64,000 nucleotides of DNA from Nocardioides sp. Soil805 (GTDB lineage: Bacteria > Actinomycetota > Actinomycetes > Propionibacteriales > Nocardioidaceae). The notes under the pieces are model-generated. The model was given only the letters and a program-made list of their open reading frames with translations, was not told where the DNA came from and did not search any database. The stretch's first letter is position 1; each line of letters opens with the position of its first letter. Below are positions 60,575-64,000 of the stretch, one piece after another. Location: positions 496,001 through 560,000 of the forward strand of contig NZ_LMSU01000002.1 in NCBI RefSeq assembly GCF_001429625.1. The letters run 5' to 3'. A program made the translations under genes and the position numbers.

Positions 60575-61273
60575 ATGGAACGCGTGACCTCTCCTCTCGT
60601 GCTGCCCCACCTCTCCGACCTCTCTGACGACGAGCTGACGCAGGCCTACGCGCCGCTGGCCGAGCCGTGGCTGCGGGTCAACTTCGTCAGCACCGTCGAC
60701 GGCGCCGCCCAGGGCGGCGACGGCCTCAGCAAGAGCATCAACAACGCCGCCGACAAGCGGGTCTTCGACGCCCTGCGGCGCAACGCCGACTGCCTGGTGG
60801 TGGGGGCGGGCACGCTGCGCGACGAGGAGTACGCCGTCCCGAAGATCCCGCTCGTCGTCGTGAGCCGTTCCGGCGAGGTGCCGGAGAACCTGCGCGAGGC
60901 CCCCGACGGTCGGATCCTGATGGCGACCACCGCGTCCGCCGACGGACTGTCGGCGTCGCGCTCCCTGCTGGGTGATGAGCAGGTGCTCGTGCTGGGCGAC
61001 GACGAGGTGGACCTCGTCGAGCTGAAGTCCCGGCTGGCCGGACGCGGGTGGGTCGACCAGCTGTGCGAGGGCGGGCCGGGGCTGTTCGCCGCGGCGCTCG
61101 GCGCCGGGGTGGTCGACGAGCTGTGCCTGACGATCGTGCCGCGCCTTCTGGGTGGCGACCTCACGCGGATCACCGCCGGCGCCGACCTCGACGTGGAGCT
61201 GCGCCCGCACTCCCTGCTCGAGGAGGACGGGACGCTGCTGGGCCGCTGGCTGGTCGCCAGCGGCCGCAGCTGA
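60575..61273 (+). CDS. RibD C-terminal / dihydrofolate-reductase-like reductase
   Basis: A 232-residue protein of the RibD_C family. It has LRVNFVSTVDGAAQGGDGLS, RRNADCLVVGAGTLRDE, LVVVSRSGEVPEN, CEGGPGLFAAALGAGVVDEL and TIVPRLLGG. It is an NADPH-dependent reductase, possibly acting on a pyrimidine or pterin intermediate. Such genes occur near folate or riboflavin genes, and the DHPS-like neighbour fits a pterin link. The actual substrate is unknown. Confidence 0.85.
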   Translation: MERVTSPLVLPHLSDLSDDELTQAYAPLAEPWLRVNFVSTVDGAAQGGDGLSKSINNAADKRVFDALRRNADCLVVGAGTLRDEEYAVPKIPLVVVSRSGEVPENLREAPDGRILMATTASADGLSASRSLLGDEQVLVLGDDEVDLVELKSRLAGRGWVDQLCEGGPGLFAAALGAGVVDELCLTIVPRLLGGDLTRITAGADLDVELRPHSLLEEDGTLLGRWLVASGRS

Positions 61274-61285
61274 GGTCCTCGGCGC

Positions 61286-61810
61286 TCAGCCGAGGGCGGC
61301 GAGGATCGCCTTGGTGAACGCGGGGATGTCGTCGGGGTTGCGCGAGGTGATCAGGTTGCCGTCCTCGACGACCTCCTCGTCGACCCACTCGCCGCCGGCG
61401 TTGCGGATGTCGGTCTGGAGGCTGGGCCACGACGTGACCCGCTTGCCGGAGAGCACGCCGGCCTCGACCAGGGTCCACGGGGCGTGGCAGATCGCGGCGA
61501 CGGGCTTGCCCGAGGCGGCGAACTCCTTGATGAACGCCACGGCGCCCTCGTCCATCCGCAGGGCGTCGGGGTTGGCGACGCCGCCCGGGAGGACGAGCGC
61601 GTCGTAGTCGGCGACCTCGGCGTCGGCGACCTTCGTGTCGACGGGCCGGGTCTCGGCCTTGTCGAGGTGGTTGAAGAGCTGGACCTCGCCGGACTCCGGG
61701 GACAGCAGCTCGGCAGTGTGCCCGGCGCCGGTCACGGCGTCCCACGGCTCGGTGAGCTCCACTGCCTCGATGCCCTCGGACGCGGTCAGGAATGCGATTC
61801 GCTTGGTCAT
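61286..61810 (-). CDS. DJ-1/PfpI family protein
   Basis: A 174-residue type-1 glutamine-amidotransferase-like protein. It has IAFLTASEGIEAVELTEPWD (conserved Glu), ALVLPGGVANPDALR and the nucleophile elbow VAAICHAPWTLVEAGV with the Cys-His pair. Family members act as glyoxalase/deglycase-type or protease-like stress proteins; which applies is unsettled. The ATG at 61810 is chosen over the longer frame. It converges on the RibD-C gene. Confidence 0.9.
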   Translation of the reverse strand: MTKRIAFLTASEGIEAVELTEPWDAVTGAGHTAELLSPESGEVQLFNHLDKAETRPVDTKVADAEVADYDALVLPGGVANPDALRMDEGAVAFIKEFAASGKPVAAICHAPWTLVEAGVLSGKRVTSWPSLQTDIRNAGGEWVDEEVVEDGNLITSRNPDDIPAFTKAILAALG

Positions 61811-61885
61811 GCCCCCACCGTTGCTCGCGGGAGAGGACCGGACAACCCACCTACGGGTGAGGGGCCGGCGGGTGGCGCCGGGCGC

Positions 61886-61891
61886 TAGCCT
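61886..61891 (+). promoter_or_regulatory. -10 box of F420 reductase-like gene
   Basis: TAGCCT, 6 bases, GTG at 61898. Leaderless arrangement. Confidence 0.5.
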
Positions 61892-61897
61892 CGCGAC

Positions 61898-62584
61898 GTG
61901 ACCGACACCGACGCGACGCCCCTCCGCATCAGCGACCAGACCATCGCCGTCCTCGGCGGCACCGGCCCCCAGGGGCGCGGGCTGGCCCGTCGTTTCGCCG
62001 CCGCGGGGCTGACCGTGGTGCTCGGCAGCAGGGCGGCCGACAAGGCCGAGGCCGCAGCGGCCGAGCTGTCCGAGGCCCTCGGCGTTCCGGTGTCCGGGGC
62101 GAGCAACGCGGACGCCGCGGCCGCGGGCGACGTCGTGCTGGTCGTCGTACCGTGGGAGGGGCACCGGGAGCTGCTCGAGTCGCTGCGTGAGGTCCTGGCG
62201 GGCAAGGTCGTCGTGGACTGCGTCAACCCGCTCGGCTTCGACAAGCAGGGGCCCTTCGCGTTGCAGGTCGAGGAGGGGTCGGCCACGCAGCAGGCCGCCG
62301 GGATCCTCAGGGGCTCCCGCGTCGTCGGCGCCTTCCACAACGTCTCCGCGGTGCTGCTCGGCGACCCGGACGTCCCGCGGGTCGAGACCGACGTCCTCGT
62401 CCTCGGCGACGACCGCGAGGCCACCACCCTGGTCCAGGAGCTCGCCGACGCCGTCCCCGGCATGCGCGGGCTGTACGGCGGTCGGTTGCGCAACGCGCAC
62501 CAGGTCGAGGCCCTGACGGCCAACCTGATCGCCATCAACCGGCGCTACAAGTGCCACGCGGGGCTGCGCGTCACCGACGTCTGA
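61898..62584 (+). CDS. NADPH-dependent F420 reductase-like protein
   Basis: A 228-residue protein of the Fno family. The dinucleotide motif is IAVLGGTGPQGRGLARRFAA, followed by VLGSRAADKAEAAAAEL (NADP-selective Ser-Arg), DVVLVVVPWEGH, VDCVNPLGFDKQG and VGAFHNVSAVLL. It would pass hydride between NADPH and coenzyme F420. Its presence supports F420 use by the organism and fits the F420-dehydrogenase-like gene at 33600. Confidence 0.9.
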   Translation: MTDTDATPLRISDQTIAVLGGTGPQGRGLARRFAAAGLTVVLGSRAADKAEAAAAELSEALGVPVSGASNADAAAAGDVVLVVVPWEGHRELLESLREVLAGKVVVDCVNPLGFDKQGPFALQVEEGSATQQAAGILRGSRVVGAFHNVSAVLLGDPDVPRVETDVLVLGDDREATTLVQELADAVPGMRGLYGGRLRNAHQVEALTANLIAINRRYKCHAGLRVTDV

Positions 62585-62598
62585 GGTCCGGCAGCGGA

Positions 62599-63993
62599 AT
62601 GTCGCCGCGTCGCGTGGTGTTGCGACCCGACGTGGTGCAGACGGCGATGACCCCGGTCCAGGCTCCCGACGACTCCCGTCGGGTGTCCCTGCTGCTCGGC
62701 CTGCTCTTCGGCCTCGCCGGCATGGGCTCGTCGTCGGCGGCGATCGCATTGCCGCTCATGGCGTCCGACCTCGACGTGAGCGTCGGGTCCGCGGCCTGGA
62801 GCATCAGCCTCTACGTGCTGATGCTGGCCGTCACGACCGCGGTCTACGGGCGCGTCAGCGACCTCGTCGGCGTCCGCCTCCCGCTCGTCTTCGGCATCAC
62901 GCTGATGACGGTCGGCGCGATCGCCGCTGCCCTCGCGCCGACCTTCGGCGTGCTGCTCGTCGCCCGCCTCTTCCAGGGTGCCGGCGCGGCGGCGGTCCCG
63001 ACGCTGGGCGTGACCGCGCTGAGTGCCCGGTACGACGGCGCGGTGCGCGGGCTCGCCCTCGGCCGCCTGGCCGGCACGGCCGCGGCGATCAGCTGCCTCG
63101 GGCCGCTGCTCGGCGGCCTGGTCGAGCACTCCCTGGGCTGGCGGGCGGTGATGGCGCTGCCGATCCTCGGGGTCGTGGTGATCCCGTTCCTGTGGCACGC
63201 ACTGGCCGGTGGCGGCAGCGGCGCGCGCCTCGACATCATCGGCGCCGTGCTCGTCGCGGTGACCTCCGGCGGCCTGGTCCTGCTGGTGCAGTCCCCGACC
63301 AGCGGACTGACGATCGCCGTCGTCGGCGCGCTGATGGTGCTGCTGGGTGCGCCGCTGGTCGCGCTGCGGGTACGCCGCCGCCCGCACGGCTTCCTGCCGC
63401 TCTCCGTCATCCGCAACGGGCGCGTGGTGCGCTCGGCGCTGGCCGCGGCGTCGGTGCCCGCGTCGTGGTTCGCGCTGCTGATCGGGGTGCCCGCCGTGCT
63501 CGTGCACGCCGGGTGGGAGCCGTGGCAGGTCGGGCTCCTCCTCGTCCCGAGCGCCGTCGTGGCGATGCTCGTCCCGCGCGTGACCGGTCCGCTCCTCGAC
63601 CGCATCGGCGGCTCGTGGAGCCTGGCCATCGCCGGCGTCGTTGCGGCCCTGACCATGCTGCTGGCGGCCCTCGGCACCCAGCTCGTCGCGCCCGTCCCGG
63701 TGGCGATCGCGGTAGCCCTGGCGACCGTGTCCTTCGGGCTCGGCCAGCCCGCGCTCACCGCGCTGGTCGGCGACGCCGTGCACGCCGACGTACGCGGTGT
63801 GGCCCTCGGCATCGCCACCCTGCTCTTCCTCGTCGGCGGGAGCGTCGGCTCGGCCGTCGTCGCCGGCCTCGGCGAGGTGATCGGGATCCCCGGCAGTCTC
63901 GCCGCCCTCGCCGTCCTCCCGGTCCTCGGGCTGCTGGCGCTGCTGCCCGACCTGCGGCGGGTGCCTCTCGCGGAATCACCTAGCACCCGGTGA
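62599..63993 (+). CDS. MFS transporter
   Basis: A 464-residue transporter with 14 predicted segments of the drug/H+ antiporter style. It has LFGLAGMGSSSAAIALPLMA, the motif-A-like YGRVSDLVGVRLPL and RLFQGAGAAAVPTLGVTALS. The substrate is unknown; a multidrug or metabolite exporter is likely. The ATG at 62599 has an upstream GAGGT; an ATG at 62647 also fits. It follows the F420 reductase gene by 14 bases and may be co-transcribed. It ends 7 bases before the window edge. Confidence 0.85.
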   Translation: MSPRRVVLRPDVVQTAMTPVQAPDDSRRVSLLLGLLFGLAGMGSSSAAIALPLMASDLDVSVGSAAWSISLYVLMLAVTTAVYGRVSDLVGVRLPLVFGITLMTVGAIAAALAPTFGVLLVARLFQGAGAAAVPTLGVTALSARYDGAVRGLALGRLAGTAAAISCLGPLLGGLVEHSLGWRAVMALPILGVVVIPFLWHALAGGGSGARLDIIGAVLVAVTSGGLVLLVQSPTSGLTIAVVGALMVLLGAPLVALRVRRRPHGFLPLSVIRNGRVVRSALAAASVPASWFALLIGVPAVLVHAGWEPWQVGLLLVPSAVVAMLVPRVTGPLLDRIGGSWSLAIAGVVAALTMLLAALGTQLVAPVPVAIAVALATVSFGLGQPALTALVGDAVHADVRGVALGIATLLFLVGGSVGSAVVAGLGEVIGIPGSLAALAVLPVLGLLALLPDLRRVPLAESPSTR

Positions 63994-64000
63994 TCGCAGG

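Overview
The window is about 64 kb of very GC-rich DNA with tightly packed genes. Translational starts often overlap the previous stop (ATGA, GTGA, TGATG), GTG starts are frequent, and many genes appear to be leaderless, with a TANNNT box 6-7 bases before the start codon. The gene content (mycothiol synthase, GlnR, HbhA-like protein, DUF2516, F420 reductase-like protein, SseC/DUF1416, Tat-exported small proteins) points to an actinobacterium, most likely Nocardioides or another Nocardioidaceae. This is an inference from gene content and style, not from a database search.

Left arm (1-16.7 kb): a short minus-strand run of small unknown or lipoprotein genes. Then a housekeeping block that, from memory, resembles Mycobacterium tuberculosis Rv0811c-Rv0819 in content: DsrE, nitrobindin, Fur, YgfZ, MshD, GlnR, a MoaD-like protein, a thioredoxin, and the DUF4395-sulfurtransferase-DUF1416 sulfur operon. 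That operon is preceded by a 25-residue leader peptide. An hsp20/hspR divergent pair with clear palindromes, an alcohol dehydrogenase coupled to a diiron-oxygenase-like/CDGSH fusion, and a PAS histidine kinase complete the arm.

Middle (16.7-36.0 kb): an exopolysaccharide region. It holds two paralogous Wzz/BY-kinase genes around a VanZ-like gene and two paralogous Tat-exported proteins with duplicated upstream regions. Next come a PqqD-like protein, an HprK-like kinase and a PqqD-nucleotidyltransferase fusion, then a priming sugar transferase, four glycosyltransferases, a Wzx flippase, a WcbI-like protein, a polymerase/ligase-like membrane protein, an F420-dehydrogenase-beta-like protein and a pyruvyl transferase. 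The stretch from about 26.4 to 36.0 kb is visibly richer in A/T than its surroundings, consistent with horizontal acquisition.

Right arm (36.0-64 kb): sulfate activation (CysD, CysN and a CysC fused to a low-molecular-weight tyrosine phosphatase) with a TauE/SafE transporter. Then Dtd, a BKACE enzyme, asparaginase, an XRE regulator with an HbhA-like protein, and a sugar-nucleotide block (mannose-isomerase-type cupin, RmlC-RmlD fusion, RmlB, RmlA, second priming transferase, two Gmd-type dehydratases, GalE). The end holds an amidase, a frameshifted AbiEi/DUF559-like gene, a lipase-type hydrolase, a divergent DHPS-like gene, a RibD-C reductase, a DJ-1/PfpI protein, an F420 reductase-like protein and an MFS transporter. 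The rml, gmd and galE genes supply dTDP-rhamnose, GDP-deoxysugars and UDP-galactose that the glycosyltransferases in the middle could use. The BY-kinases and the fused phosphatase could form the phospho-switch for chain length.

No tRNA, rRNA, CRISPR array, prophage or transposase was recognised. No gene-free stretch exceeds 300 bases.
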